A stretch of 64,000 nt of DNA from Streptomyces malaysiense. Its GTDB lineage: Bacteria; Actinomycetota; Actinomycetes; Streptomycetales; Streptomycetaceae. A program made the translations under genes and the position numbers. Position 1 is the stretch's first letter. Every line of letters begins with the position of its first letter. Of this stretch, positions 52,015 to 61,961 are shown one piece after another. The DNA lies in contig NZ_LBDA02000019.1 of NCBI RefSeq assembly GCF_000980885.2, forward strand, positions 62,001 through 126,000, written 5' to 3'. The notes under the pieces were generated by a model. That model had not been told where the DNA came from, ran no database searches, and worked only from the letters and a program-made list of their open reading frames with translations.

Positions 52015-55000
52015 TCACGGGACCCGGGCGCCCGGGTCCCGCGGCGACATCTGTCCGGCGGGGGCCCGGTCGGGGGGCGTGGGCCCGGGGGCGGCGGCCG
52101 GGCCGCCGGCCTCGACCATCAGGTCCTCGGTCCGCTCCAGCCAGGTCCTGGAGCCGAGTTCGGCGAACAGCCCGCGCGCGGCCTCCAGATGCGCCGAGGC
52201 CAGCTGGTGGTCGCCCCGGGCGAGGGCGGTCTCGGCGAGACCGTAGCGCGATCTGGCCTCGACGACCCGCTCCCCCACCTGCCGCGCCAGGTTCAGCGCG
52301 CGGGTCAGGGTGTCGGCGGCGCTGTCGAGCCGCTTCTCCCGGCGGCGGAGCGTGCCGAGTCCGTACAGCGCGTACGCCTCGCCGATCCGGTCCCCGCTGT
52401 CCCGCACGATCCGCAGGACCTCCTGGAGCGCCTCCTGGGCCTGGCGCGGCTGGTCGAGCGCGAGGTGGAGCTCGGCGAACCGCTGGAGCACCTGCGCCCG
52501 CACGCGCAGGCACCTCTCCTCCCGGGAGATGGTGAGGGCCTGCTCCAGCAGGGCGCGGGCGCGCTCGGTGTTCCCCGATGCCAGCCACCAGCCGGCCAGG
52601 CTGCGCAGGATGTGCGCCTCGCCGATCCGGTCGCCGACCAGCCTGGTGATCGCCAGCGCCTCGTCGTACTTCTCCCGCATGGCGGCGTCGTCCCCGCGCA
52701 CGCTGTCCAGGTAGGCGGCGTTGCGCAGCACCAGGGCGCGCCCGTGATCGTGGCCCTCCGCCTCGAACAGTTCCCGGGCCTCGCCGAAGCGCTCGTCCGC
52801 CTGCTCCATGCGGGTCTGGAACATGTGCAGGGTGCCCAGGGAGTACGACATCGCCGCCCGGCCGACGCGGTTTCCGGCGCGGGCCGACGCCTCGTACGCC
52901 AGCCGCGTGGTCTCCTTCCAGTCGTCGAAGTACCCCTTGACCTCGAACAGGGTGACGGAGGTGAGGGCGAGGTCCCAGCACAGCTCGTCCATGCCGGCCG
53001 CGGCGGCCTGCCGTACGGCCGTCACCAGCGCCCGGCGCTCCCCGCTCAGCCGCTCCATCGGCCGCGCGGCGGGCTCCGCGTCCGCGCCCTCGGGGAGTTT
53101 CCAGCGTTCGGCGCGGCCGTGGATGATCGTGTAGTCCCCGCCGTACTCCTCCCGGTGGGCCTCCTCGACCAGGGAGAGCCAGCCGCCGAGCACGCGGGCC
53201 AGGGCGGCGTCCCGTTCCTCGGGGGGTTCGGTCGCGAGGAGTTCCTCGCGGGCGTAGGCGCGGATGAGGTCGTGGAAGCGGTAGCGCGGCCGGTGCGAGT
53301 CCGGGTAGCGCACGGTGTCCATGACCTGCGCCTCCACGAGGACGTCGAGGGTGTCCTCCGCGGTGCCGAGGTCCGCATCCAGCAGCGCGGCGGCCACCCA
53401 GGCCGGCGAGTCGGGCGCCTGGACGAGGGAGAACAGCCGGAACAGACGCTGGGCCGACGGGGGCAGCGCCCGGTACGCCAGGCTGATGGTGGAGCGCAGT
53501 TCGAGCCCGCGGTGGCTCAGTTCGTCCAGGCGGCGACGCTCGTCCCGCAGCCGCTGGACCAGCCATTCGATCCGCCAGTGGGGGTGGGAGGCCAGCCGGG
53601 CGCCGGCGATCCGCAGCGCCAGGGGCAGCGCGTCGCACAGGTTGACCAGTTCGACGGCGGTGTCGAGTTCCGCCTGGACGCGCTCGCGGCCGACGATGCC
53701 GGCCAGCAGTTCCAGGGCGTTGGCCATGTCGAAGGCGGTGAGGTCGATGCCGCGGACGCCGTCCGTGCCGGCCAGCCGGGCCCGGCTCGTGGTGATCACC
53801 GCGCAGGTGGCGCTTCCGGGCAGGAGCGGGGTCACCTGCTCGGCGCCGGTCACGCCGTCCAGGACCACGAGCACCCGGCTGTCCGCGAGCCTGCTGCGGT
53901 ACATCTCGGCCCGTTCCTGGGCGTCGTCGGGGATGGCCTTGGCCGGTATGCCGAGGGCCCGCAGGAAGCGCGCGAGGAGAGTGGTGATCTGCGCGTCGCC
54001 GGAGACGGTGTGCAGGTCGGCGTAGAGGTGGCCGTCGGGGAAGTGCTTGCTCACCTCGTGGGCGGCGCGCACGGCGAGGGCCGACTTGCCCACGCCGCCG
54101 GGGCCGGAGATGTCCACGATCGGCACGGCGTAGCCCGGGGTCCTCGCCCGTGAGGAGGCCACGAGCAGTTCCCTGATCTCGTCGAGCTGGGCGCGGCGGC
54201 CGGTGAAGTCGCCGATGGTGGCGGGCAGTTGGCGCGGTATGAGACGGAATCCACCCTCCTGTTCCGCCGGGACCTCCGAGGCGTCCGGGGCATCCGGGGT
54301 GCCAGGGACGCCGGGCCCGGTGCCGGGACGCGCGGGGGCGGCTCTCGGCGGCGGTGGAGCGGGGAGATCGAGTGCCGGGGACTGCCGCAGGATGGCCTGC
54401 TCCAGATCGCGCAGTTCCTGTCCCGGTTCGATGCCCATCTCCTCGACGAGCACCTTGCGGGCCCGCTGGAAGGTCGCCAGCGCCTCGGCCTGCCGCCCCG
54501 AGCGGTACAGCGCCAGCATGAGCAGCTCGTAGAGGCGCTCGCGCAGCGGGAACCGGCCGATGAGCGCGGCCAGTTCGGCGCAGACCTCGCCGTGCCTGGC
54601 CAGCAGCAGGTCGAGGCGCGCGCACTCCTCGATCGCGGCCAGGCGTCTGTCGTCGTAGTGCCTGGCCACATGCCGTACGGAGTCGCTGGGGATGCCGTCA
54701 AGGGCGGGGCCGCGCCAGAGTTCCAGGGCCGTGCGCAGGGTTGCCGCCGCCTGTGCGACGCGGTCGGCCCGGGAGTCCTCGCGGGCGGTGGTGACCAGCC
54801 GGTCGAACTCCAGGCTGTCCACGGCGGCCGCGGCCAGTTCGAGCACGTAGCCGGGCGCCCGGGTCCTGATCGCGTCGGGGCGGCCGGCGCGGGCGAACTG
54901 TTTGCGGAGTGTCGAGATGGCGACCTGGATCTGGCCGCGCGCGGTGACGGGGGGCGCGTCGCCCCAGACCGCGTCGATCAGCTGTTCCGTGGACAGCGTG

Positions 55001-55122
55001 CGGTTGACGTGCAGCCCCAGCATCGCCAGGACCACCCGCTGGCGCGGCCCGCCGACATCGAGCGAACGACCTTCGTGGACCAGCTCGACCGGCCCCAGCA
55101 GCCGAAGGATCATGTCGTCCAC
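52015..55122 (-). CDS. Large SARP regulator (AfsR-like)
   Basis: About 1035 aa. N-terminal OmpR-type DNA-binding domain (LRLLGPVELVHEGRSLDVGGPRQRVVLAML), bacterial transcriptional activation domain (to ~residue 250), NB-ARC ATPase with Walker A ISGPGGVGKSALAVRAAHEV and Walker B RVLVVLDGV, then TPR-type helices to the end. GTG 55122 or ATG 55113 are both usable starts. Likely pathway-specific activator. It converges on metK with a TGAGCCG/CGGCTCA inverted pair between the stops. Confidence 0.92.
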   Translation of the reverse strand: MDDMILRLLGPVELVHEGRSLDVGGPRQRVVLAMLGLHVNRTLSTEQLIDAVWGDAPPVTARGQIQVAISTLRKQFARAGRPDAIRTRAPGYVLELAAAAVDSLEFDRLVTTAREDSRADRVAQAAATLRTALELWRGPALDGIPSDSVRHVARHYDDRRLAAIEECARLDLLLARHGEVCAELAALIGRFPLRERLYELLMLALYRSGRQAEALATFQRARKVLVEEMGIEPGQELRDLEQAILRQSPALDLPAPPPPRAAPARPGTGPGVPGTPDAPDASEVPAEQEGGFRLIPRQLPATIGDFTGRRAQLDEIRELLVASSRARTPGYAVPIVDISGPGGVGKSALAVRAAHEVSKHFPDGHLYADLHTVSGDAQITTLLARFLRALGIPAKAIPDDAQERAEMYRSRLADSRVLVVLDGVTGAEQVTPLLPGSATCAVITTSRARLAGTDGVRGIDLTAFDMANALELLAGIVGRERVQAELDTAVELVNLCDALPLALRIAGARLASHPHWRIEWLVQRLRDERRRLDELSHRGLELRSTISLAYRALPPSAQRLFRLFSLVQAPDSPAWVAAALLDADLGTAEDTLDVLVEAQVMDTVRYPDSHRPRYRFHDLIRAYAREELLATEPPEERDAALARVLGGWLSLVEEAHREEYGGDYTIIHGRAERWKLPEGADAEPAARPMERLSGERRALVTAVRQAAAAGMDELCWDLALTSVTLFEVKGYFDDWKETTRLAYEASARAGNRVGRAAMSYSLGTLHMFQTRMEQADERFGEARELFEAEGHDHGRALVLRNAAYLDSVRGDDAAMREKYDEALAITRLVGDRIGEAHILRSLAGWWLASGNTERARALLEQALTISREERCLRVRAQVLQRFAELHLALDQPRQAQEALQEVLRIVRDSGDRIGEAYALYGLGTLRRREKRLDSAADTLTRALNLARQVGERVVEARSRYGLAETALARGDHQLASAHLEAARGLFAELGSRTWLERTEDLMVEAGGPAAAPGPTPPDRAPAGQMSPRDPGARVP

Positions 55123-55757
55123 CCTCGCCTTCCCCCACACGTAGCACCGCGTTCAACGATCAGCACCGTAACCCTGGGTCGGAGCTGACATCCGGTGATT
55201 GCCATGAGTTTCCTGATGAATGGCACAGGAGTGGCCCGGCGGCCGTGGACACGGCCGGGCGCCCGTGTTCCCGCCGGCCGGCGGCACGGGTGACCGGGTG
55301 GGGCCGAACCGGCTCGCGCCGCGCTCGGTTCGCCGCTCAGGCGGTGCCGGGTCCGGCAGGCAGGGGCCGGCCCCCGGTGTCAGGCAGGACGGCGCCGGGC
55401 GGCGGCGCCCGGCGGGACCGACGGATCAGGGGATGTCGCGGCCGGACAGTGGGCCCGGCCGTCTCCCGCGCTGCTACGTTCCATGTCCGCCCCCGCTCAG
55501 CCCGCACGGCCGACGCCGCGCACCCGCGCATCCGGCCGGCATCCGCCGCCTGCCGCTTCCTGCTCGGGCAGCGTGCACCGGTCGAGAATCGAACTCATCT
55601 TGCCCGCAGGTCAATCAATATGCAAAGGGCGGTGAGCAACGGGACGCGCGTGCGCGCGGACCGGCCAGGGGGAAATCGGGGGGCGTCGGCTCGGCTCCGG
55701 CACCGGCGGGCGGGGTGCCGGTGAGGGCGGGAGGCCGGGCGACGGCCCTCGCCTTCG
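55123..55757. other. SARP upstream region, no gene seen
   Basis: About 630 bp. The first ~100 bp must hold the SARP promoter. The rest has GC-biased frames on all phases without motif. I see nothing specific. Confidence 0.35.
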
Positions 55758-56141
55758 TCAACCGGCGTCCGGCCATCGCTCGGACGGCGGAGGCGGCTCC
55801 GGCGCGGTCGGCCGTTCCGCCTGCCGCGCCTTCTCTCCCCGCAGGTCCGTCAGCCACGGCCACAGGTCCGGCAGGAGCCGGGCCGGGCAGGCGAGGCGGT
55901 GTTCGATGCGGCACCGCTGGAACTGGTCCGGCGGGCACACGCCGTACACGCTCACCCGTCCGTCGGACAGTTCGATCCACCGGTGCCCCGCCGGCACCTC
56001 GTGGGCCGGCGGCCTCAGGTCCGGTTCCAGCATGACCCACTCGTGCCCGAGCGTCGCCACACGCTCCTGCGGCAGGCCGCAGTACGGGCAGCGTGACCGC
56101 CCACCGCCCAGCCGGCGCGCACGTCCCTCCGAAGCCCCCAT
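55758..56141 (-). CDS. DUF6083-type protein
   Basis: 127 aa. RCPYCGLPQERVAT (zinc-binding CxxC), EVPAGHRWIELSDGRVSVYGVCPPDQFQRCRIEHRLACP and a Pro-rich tail match a Streptomyces family of unknown function named DUF6083. The start at 56141 (MGASEGRARRLGG) is near the domain; a much longer frame upstream has random-like composition. Confidence 0.75.
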   Translation of the reverse strand: MGASEGRARRLGGGRSRCPYCGLPQERVATLGHEWVMLEPDLRPPAHEVPAGHRWIELSDGRVSVYGVCPPDQFQRCRIEHRLACPARLLPDLWPWLTDLRGEKARQAERPTAPEPPPPSERWPDAG

Positions 56142-56364
56142 GGGACGAGGGTCGGCACCCGGGCGTGCCCGGCGCAGGGCGCTCGTCGGACGGGACGCGT
56201 GGGGCGGTCGTGGCCCGAGGACGCGGGGGTCGGCCCGGTTGTCGCGTCCGGCAACCGGCGCCCGCGGCTCCACGGCCGAGATTCGCCCCCGGGGGCCGAC
56301 GGCGGCGCCGGGGGTGTGGCGCGGACGGCCTCCGTTCAAGCCCCCCGCGCGTCCGTTCCCGGTC

Positions 56365-57468
56365 TCAGCACCCCCTTCGCCCCCGGCCCCGGCCCCCCGG
56401 ACCGCTCCCGCACGAAGCCCGCACCGCAAGCGCGGGTTGCAACGTCAGATGGTGGACCGGGAGGGGGCGCGGGGAGCGCAGGCGGGAGACGAGGAGTTCG
56501 ACGCCCTCGCGCCCCAGGGCACGTTTCGGCGGGGCGACGGCGGTCAGCGGGATGCTGGCGAGGGCGGCCACCTCGTCGTCGTAGGAGACGATCGCCAGGT
56601 CCTGGGGAACGCGGACGCCTCGTTGCGCCGCCAGTTGGAGGAGGACGATGGCCTCCGCGTCGCCGTGGGCGAGGACGGCCGTGGCGCCGTGGGCGCGGAG
56701 GTCGTCGAGAACCTCGTCGACGCGCTGCTCGGTGTGGGCGGAGGTCTCGCGCTGCGGTACCAGGCGGACGGGGGCGTCCTGGTCGAGACCGAGGGCGCGC
56801 AGGGCCTGTGCGTGGCCGAGCCGGACGGCGGGGGCCGTGGGGCCCAGGTCCTTGACCATGAGGGCTATGCGGCGGTGCCCGAGGCGGGCCAGGTGTTCCA
56901 CGGCCAGGCGGGCGCCGGCCTGGTGGTCGGTGACCACGTGGTCCAGGCGGTCGACCAGCGTGGTCGACCGCAGTTCGCGTTCCACCAGGACCACCGGGAT
57001 CCGCAGCTCGCGCAGGCGTTCCTCGAAGCGGGTGTGACGGGAGTTCTCCAGGGTCGGCGGGGCGAGCAGAAGGCCGTCGACGCCGTCGTCCAGGTGGCGG
57101 CGGATGGCCACCAGGTCCTGCTCGGGCTCGTGGTCGGAGAAGGCGAGGGTCAGTTCGGCGTTCAGTTCCGACGCCGCCTCGCGGGCTCCCTGGAGCACCT
57201 CCCGGAAGTAGAGGCCGTTGGGCAGCAGCAGGCCCAGCCGGAGGGTCGCCGGGGCCCGTTCCGGCACGCCGTCCGTCACGGCCCTGCGGTCCAGGACGAC
57301 GCCTCCGTGGAAGCGCCGCACCAGACCCTCGCGTTCGAGAGCCTCGACATCGCGTCGCACCGTGACGTCGGAGACCCCCAGCAGACCCACGAGGTCACTG
57401 ATCCGCGCCGAGCCGTGCTCCCGCAGATGGGCGAGGAGCAGGTCGTGCCGGTCCGGAGAGAGCATCAC
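56365..57468 (-). CDS. Hybrid DeoR-HTH / LacI-ligand-domain regulator
   Basis: 367 aa. The N-terminus is a DeoR helix-turn-helix (RHDLLLAHLREHGSARISDL, VSDVTVRRDVEALEREG). From ~75 on it has a LacI/periplasmic-binding-like effector domain (LRLGLLLPNGLYFREVLQGAREAA, VVTDHQAGARLAVEHLARLGHRRIA, DLAIVSYDDEVAALASIPLTAV). Likely sugar-responsive and perhaps linked to the divergent dehydrogenase gene. The start may be either of two adjacent ATG. Confidence 0.87.
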   Translation of the reverse strand: MMLSPDRHDLLLAHLREHGSARISDLVGLLGVSDVTVRRDVEALEREGLVRRFHGGVVLDRRAVTDGVPERAPATLRLGLLLPNGLYFREVLQGAREAASELNAELTLAFSDHEPEQDLVAIRRHLDDGVDGLLLAPPTLENSRHTRFEERLRELRIPVVLVERELRSTTLVDRLDHVVTDHQAGARLAVEHLARLGHRRIALMVKDLGPTAPAVRLGHAQALRALGLDQDAPVRLVPQRETSAHTEQRVDEVLDDLRAHGATAVLAHGDAEAIVLLQLAAQRGVRVPQDLAIVSYDDEVAALASIPLTAVAPPKRALGREGVELLVSRLRSPRPLPVHHLTLQPALAVRASCGSGPGGRGRGRRGC

Positions 57469-57909
57469 GCGTCACATTTCCCTCGGCGCGGGCGTGGAAG
57501 GGGTTCCGAACTGTTGGGAACGGAGGAAACCTAGCGCGCCGAGAGGGAGTTGGGCAGCCCTCGCCGGTCCGGCGGGGACAGGGGGACGCCGGAAGGCCGG
57601 AGAGCGGAGACCGGAAGCCCGAGACCGGAGACCGAAAGCCACGGGCCGAAAGGCGGGATAAGGGGTGAACCGGCGGAGAGCGGGATACCGAAAAGCTCCG
57701 GGTCCCTCTGGACCGTTCCAGGTGTGCACGGCCTCATTGACGCGTGACGGACCCGACCGGATGCTGAAGCCGCGTCGGAGCGCAAGGGCCCCTGCGGCGT
57801 TCCGCCGTGTCCGGCGGGGCGGCCCGGCCGCCGCCCGCCGACGTGCCGGATCTCCCCGCATGGGGCACCGTCTTCCCCGGCGCCCCACGCCCATGACCCG
57901 AGGAGTCCC
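57469..57909. promoter_or_regulatory. Divergent regulatory region with purine-rich degenerate repeats
   Basis: 441 bp between the divergent regulator and dehydrogenase genes. At ~57595-57650 the plus strand carries degenerate GAGACCGGA-GCC units. A binding site of the DeoR/LacI regulator is expected here, but no clear palindrome was found. No gene. Confidence 0.35.
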
Positions 57910-58938
57910 GTGTCCGACCTGCCCCCCGCGGCCCGCCGCCCCCGGGTGCTGCTCGCCATGCGGCGCGATCTGCTGCCGCTGCTGCTCGACCCGGCGCGGA
58001 CGGCCCGGCTCACCGGCCTCGCCGACCTGGATCCCACGGTGGTCGCCGACGACTTCACCACCCCCGGTGTCGCCGCCGAACTCGCCCGTGCCGAGGTGCT
58101 GTTCACCTTCTGGGGCTGTCCTCCCCTCAGCCCCGAGGTGCTCGCCGGGGCACCCCGGCTGCGGGCGGTGGTGCACGCCGCCGGCTCGGTGCGCGGCTTC
58201 GTCACCGACGCCTGCTGGGAGCGGGACATCGCCCTCTCCTCGGCCGCCGACGCCAACGCGCTGCCGGTGGCGGAGTACGCGCTGGCGATGATCCTGCTCG
58301 CCAACAAGCGGGCGCTGACGGCCCGCGAGCACTACCGGGCCGTGCGCGGTCGGGCGTCCTGGCCGCACGAGTACCGCGCGGCCGGCAACTACCGCCGCAC
58401 CGTGGGCGTCGTCGGCGCCTCCCGCACCGGGCGCCGGCTCATCGCCCTGCTCGCCCCTCATGACATGGAAGTCCTGGTCCACGACCCGTACCTGGGCGCG
58501 GCGGAGGCTCGCGCGCTCGGTGCGCGGCCGGCCGGGCTGGACGAGCTGTGCGCCCGCTGCGACGTGGTCTCGCTGCACGCGCCCGAGCTGCCCGAGACCC
58601 GGCACATGATCGACGAGCGGCGGCTGCGGCTGATGCCGGACGGCGCCACGCTCGTCAACACCGCGCGCGGGGCGCTGGTGGACACCGACGCGCTGACCAG
58701 GGAGCTGACCGGCGGCCGGCTGAACGCCGTACTGGACGTGACCGAGCCGGAGATCCCGCCGGCCGGTTCCCCGCTGTGGGACCTGGCCAACGTGGTGCTC
58801 ACCCCGCACATCGCCGGTTCGCTCGGCGGTGAACTGCACCGGCTGGCGGACTCGGCGCTGGACGAGCTGGAACGCCTGGCGCACGGGCGGCCGTTCGCCC
58901 ATCCGGTCGTGCGCGAGCGGTTCGAACGCTCGGCCTGA
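57910..58938 (+). CDS. D-2-hydroxyacid dehydrogenase (NAD-dependent)
   Basis: 342 aa. Rossmann motif is slightly altered (TVGVVGASRTGRRLI, where GxGxxG is common). Substrate-domain and catalytic residues appear in order: NTARGALVDTDAL with Arg, VTEPEIPPAGSPLW with Glu, and VLTPHIAGSLGGE with His. GTG start after GAGGAG. Substrate unknown. The neighbouring regulator suggests carbohydrate-derived acids. Confidence 0.9.
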   Translation: MSDLPPAARRPRVLLAMRRDLLPLLLDPARTARLTGLADLDPTVVADDFTTPGVAAELARAEVLFTFWGCPPLSPEVLAGAPRLRAVVHAAGSVRGFVTDACWERDIALSSAADANALPVAEYALAMILLANKRALTAREHYRAVRGRASWPHEYRAAGNYRRTVGVVGASRTGRRLIALLAPHDMEVLVHDPYLGAAEARALGARPAGLDELCARCDVVSLHAPELPETRHMIDERRLRLMPDGATLVNTARGALVDTDALTRELTGGRLNAVLDVTEPEIPPAGSPLWDLANVVLTPHIAGSLGGELHRLADSALDELERLAHGRPFAHPVVRERFERSA

Positions 58939-59067
58939 GGGGCGCCGGCGGCGGAGGTCCGGCCCGGCGGGATCGTGCTCCCCGACCCCGACAGCCGTCT
59001 CCTGTGGCCCCGTACGGCGCTGACCGTGCCGCGGGGGCGACTGCCGCCGCAGGGGTGGTGACGGGGC

Positions 59068-60099
59068 TCAGGCCGGGCGCTTCCGCGTGGCCGACTTCTT
59101 CGCCGCCTTCTCCCCCGCGTCCGGCTTCCCCGCGTCCGACTTCGCCGTGCCCGACCTCGCGGCGCTCTTCTTGGCCGGCTCCGACGACTTCGAGGTGGAC
59201 TTCCTCGCCGGGGCCTTCGCGGCCGCGGACTTCCTCGTCGTGGAGGTGGACTTCCGGGTGCCCGTCTCCTTGGGGGTGGAGCGGCGGCCCGGCAGGGATC
59301 TGACCTCGGCGCCGGCTGCGGGTTCGCGTGATTCGCGGGCGGCGCGGACGCTGTTCTCCAGGGCGGCCATCAGATCGAGGACCTTGCCGCCGCTCGCCGG
59401 CGCGGGGGCCTGCGGGGGCGCCTCGCCCGCGGCCTTGGCGGCGATGACCTCCTCCAGGGCCTCGCGGTACTCGTCGTGCAGGTCCGCCATCTCGACCTCG
59501 CCGAGGGTGTCCATCAGAGCGTCCGCGAGATCGAGTTCCTTGTCGCGGACGGTGACGTCCACGTCCGGGGCGACCCCCTCGGGGGCCCGTACCTCGTCCG
59601 GCCAGAGCAGGGCGTGCATGGCGATCGCGTCGCCGACGACCCGCAGCATCCCGAGCCGTTCCCGCCCGCGCAGCGCGAACTTGGCGATGGCGACCTTGTT
59701 GCTGCGCTTGAGGGCCTCCCGCAGGAGGGTGTACGGCTTGGCGGCGGGGGCGCCGCTCGCGGCCAGGTAGTACGCCGCGTCCATCTGGAGCGGGTCGATC
59801 TTCTCGGCCGGCACGAAGGCGACGATCTCGATGGTGCGGGCCGTCGGGATCGGCAGGTGGGACAGGTCCTCGTCGGTGATCGGGACGATGGTGCCGTCCG
59901 CGTCCTCGTAAGCCTTGCCGATCTCGGCCTGGGCGACCTCGCGGTCCTCGACCTCGCACACCTTGCGGTAGCGGATGCGGCCGTTGTCCTCGGTGTGGAT
60001 CTGGCGGAAGGAGATCGCGTGGCTCTCCGTCGCGTTGACCAGCTTGATCGGGATGCTGACCAGCCCGAAGGAGATGGCGCCGTTCCATATCGATCGCAC
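59068..60099 (-). CDS. ku: Ku DNA-end-binding protein
   Basis: 343 aa. Bacterial Ku core from the start (SIWNGAISFGLVSIPIKL, IRYRKVCEVEDREV, MDAAYYLAAS, YTLLREALKRSNKVAIAKF). After ~residue 255 comes a ~90-aa Lys/Ser/Ala/Thr-rich tail with histone-like repeats, probably binding DNA. GTG start with AAGGG. Divergent from the LigD-polymerase-like gene: a two-gene end-joining locus. Confidence 0.93.
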   Translation of the reverse strand: MRSIWNGAISFGLVSIPIKLVNATESHAISFRQIHTEDNGRIRYRKVCEVEDREVAQAEIGKAYEDADGTIVPITDEDLSHLPIPTARTIEIVAFVPAEKIDPLQMDAAYYLAASGAPAAKPYTLLREALKRSNKVAIAKFALRGRERLGMLRVVGDAIAMHALLWPDEVRAPEGVAPDVDVTVRDKELDLADALMDTLGEVEMADLHDEYREALEEVIAAKAAGEAPPQAPAPASGGKVLDLMAALENSVRAARESREPAAGAEVRSLPGRRSTPKETGTRKSTSTTRKSAAAKAPARKSTSKSSEPAKKSAARSGTAKSDAGKPDAGEKAAKKSATRKRPA

Positions 60100-60162
60100 G
60101 TGCCGCACCCTTCCCTTCCTGTTTGATCCTTTTTGGACCCGTTCATCTGGGATTGTCATCCT

Positions 60163-61062
60163 ATGACGCCCATCACAGAGGTGGCGGGGCGGCGGGTCCC
60201 GCTGACCAACCTGGAGAAGGTGCTGTATCCGGAGACCGGCTTCACCAAGGCGGAGCTGGTGCACTACTACGCGACCACCGCCGACGCGCTGCTCCCGCAT
60301 CTGCGCGACCGCGCGGTGTCCTTCCTGCGCTACCCCGACGGCCCCGAGGGCCAGGTGTTCTTCACCAAGAACGTGCCGCCGGGTACGCCCGAGTGGGTCA
60401 CGACCGCCGAGGTGCCGAGGTCGTCGGCAAACAGCCCGGCCCGGATGGTCGTCGTACAGGACCTGCCGAGCCTGGTGTGGGCGGCGAATCTGGTCACCGA
60501 GTTCCACACCCACCAGTGGCTGGTCGGGGCGCCGGAGGAGGCCGACCGGCTGGTGTTCGACCTCGATCCCGGGGCGCCCGCGACGATCGTGCAGTGCTGC
60601 GAGGTCGCCCTGTGGCTGCGCGAGCGGCTCGCGGCCGACGGGATCGAGGCGTACCCGAAGACGGCCGGGTCCAAGGGGCTGCACCTGCTGGCGGCGGTGG
60701 CCGGCGCCTCCTCGGAGCGGACCAGCGAGTACGCCAGGGCGCTCGCGGTGGAGGCGGAGCGTGCGCTGCCCCGGCTGGTGGTGCACCGGATGACCAAGAG
60801 CCTGCGGCCCGGGAAGGTGTTCGTGGACTGGAGCCAGAACGCGGCCCGCAAGACCACCGCCGCCCCCTACACCCTGCGCGCCCGCCGCGCCCCCCTGGCC
60901 TCCGCGCCCGTGACCTGGGACGAGGTCGCCGGCTGCCGCTCACCGGGGCGGCTGGAGTTCCAGGCGGAGGACATCGCGCCGCGGCTGCGGCGGCACGGCG
61001 ACCTGATGGCACCCCTGCTGGACCGGCGACGGGCCGCGGCCCTCCCGGGACGACGCACCTAG
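60163..61062 (+). CDS. LigD-type primase-polymerase domain protein
   Basis: About 299 aa from ATG. AEP-type polymerase of the end-joining LigD family: LTNLEKVLYPETGFTKAELVHYY, NPVPP-like KNVPPGTPEW, metal site VFDLDPG, TAGSKGLHLL and FVDWSQNAARKTTAAPYTLRAR. No ligase or phosphoesterase domains; these must be elsewhere, as often in Streptomyces. Shares a 63-bp divergent promoter gap with ku. Confidence 0.92.
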   Translation: MTPITEVAGRRVPLTNLEKVLYPETGFTKAELVHYYATTADALLPHLRDRAVSFLRYPDGPEGQVFFTKNVPPGTPEWVTTAEVPRSSANSPARMVVVQDLPSLVWAANLVTEFHTHQWLVGAPEEADRLVFDLDPGAPATIVQCCEVALWLRERLAADGIEAYPKTAGSKGLHLLAAVAGASSERTSEYARALAVEAERALPRLVVHRMTKSLRPGKVFVDWSQNAARKTTAAPYTLRARRAPLASAPVTWDEVAGCRSPGRLEFQAEDIAPRLRRHGDLMAPLLDRRRAAALPGRRT

Positions 61063-61862
61063 ACGTTCTCCCAGGTACGGCGGTCCCGCGCCATCGCGTG
61101 CAGCGCCTCCACGTCCGCCGGTTTCAGTACGCCGCCCAGCCGGGCCAGTCCCGGCAGATCCCCGGCGGACAGCACCCGCACCCCCCGGGGCGCGGCGGTC
61201 AGGCTCACCCCGGCGGGGTCGGTCAGGGCGAGGACCGGGCGGACCTCGGCGGTCAGGGCGTGGGCGGCCCGGTCGGCCTGGGCGCGCAGCCGGCGCAGCA
61301 GGGGTTCGGCGGCGCGCCGGCCCACGGTGACCATCGGGTCGGCGACCCGCACCCGCGCCCTGCGGGCGTACAGGGCGTGCAGGGCGAACAGCCCGCCGGG
61401 GCCGATCAGCAGATGGTGGACGCGGTCGCCGCCGGGCAGCGGCAGCGAGTGCAGGGCGCGCCAGCCGGCGCCCTCCAGGCCGTCGAGCGCCTCACCCACG
61501 GCCTGCTCGGCCAGCAGGGCCCGGCGGCGCGGGTCGGGGCGCAGCCGGTGCCCGGCGCCCGGATCACGGTCGAGGGCGACCAGCAGCGCCTCGCCGGGCC
61601 GGTTGGGCGCGAGGTCGTCGTCCGGGTGCAGGGCGAGCCGGGCGAGTTCGGCGGGCGTGGGGACCGGGGGCGGGCCCACGGCCACCGGGCCGGTGAGGAA
61701 GGGCCCGAGGGCTTCCAGCACCCGTTCCCGCTCGTCCTCGGCGAGCAGGTCGACCCGGCCGGCGTCGCGGTCGTACCAGGCGACCCGGCTGCCGTCCGGG
61801 CGGCAGACGTACAGCCGGTCCCGGCCCTGTCGGCGGCCCGGCACCACGCACAGTCCGCTCAT
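61059..61862 (-). CDS. NERD-like protein of unknown function
   Basis: About 267 aa. The central part (RVHHLLIGPGGLFALHALYARRARV ... VRPVLALTDPAGVSL ... RGVRVLSAGDLPGL) resembles nuclease-related NERD domains, though the catalytic residues are not obvious. Start chosen for GAGGGG 8 nt upstream. Converges with the LigD-type gene, overlapping it by 4 bp. Confidence 0.6.
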   Translation of the reverse strand: MSGLCVVPGRRQGRDRLYVCRPDGSRVAWYDRDAGRVDLLAEDERERVLEALGPFLTGPVAVGPPPVPTPAELARLALHPDDDLAPNRPGEALLVALDRDPGAGHRLRPDPRRRALLAEQAVGEALDGLEGAGWRALHSLPLPGGDRVHHLLIGPGGLFALHALYARRARVRVADPMVTVGRRAAEPLLRRLRAQADRAAHALTAEVRPVLALTDPAGVSLTAAPRGVRVLSAGDLPGLARLGGVLKPADVEALHAMARDRRTWENV

Positions 61863-61961
61863 GCGCATCACCCCTCGACCATGGGAACAGGCCGGGTGCT
61901 TCCGGGGCAAGACCGGCTACCGTGGAGAGCGGCCCTGCGCAGGGGAGTTGGGGAGGCGCCG

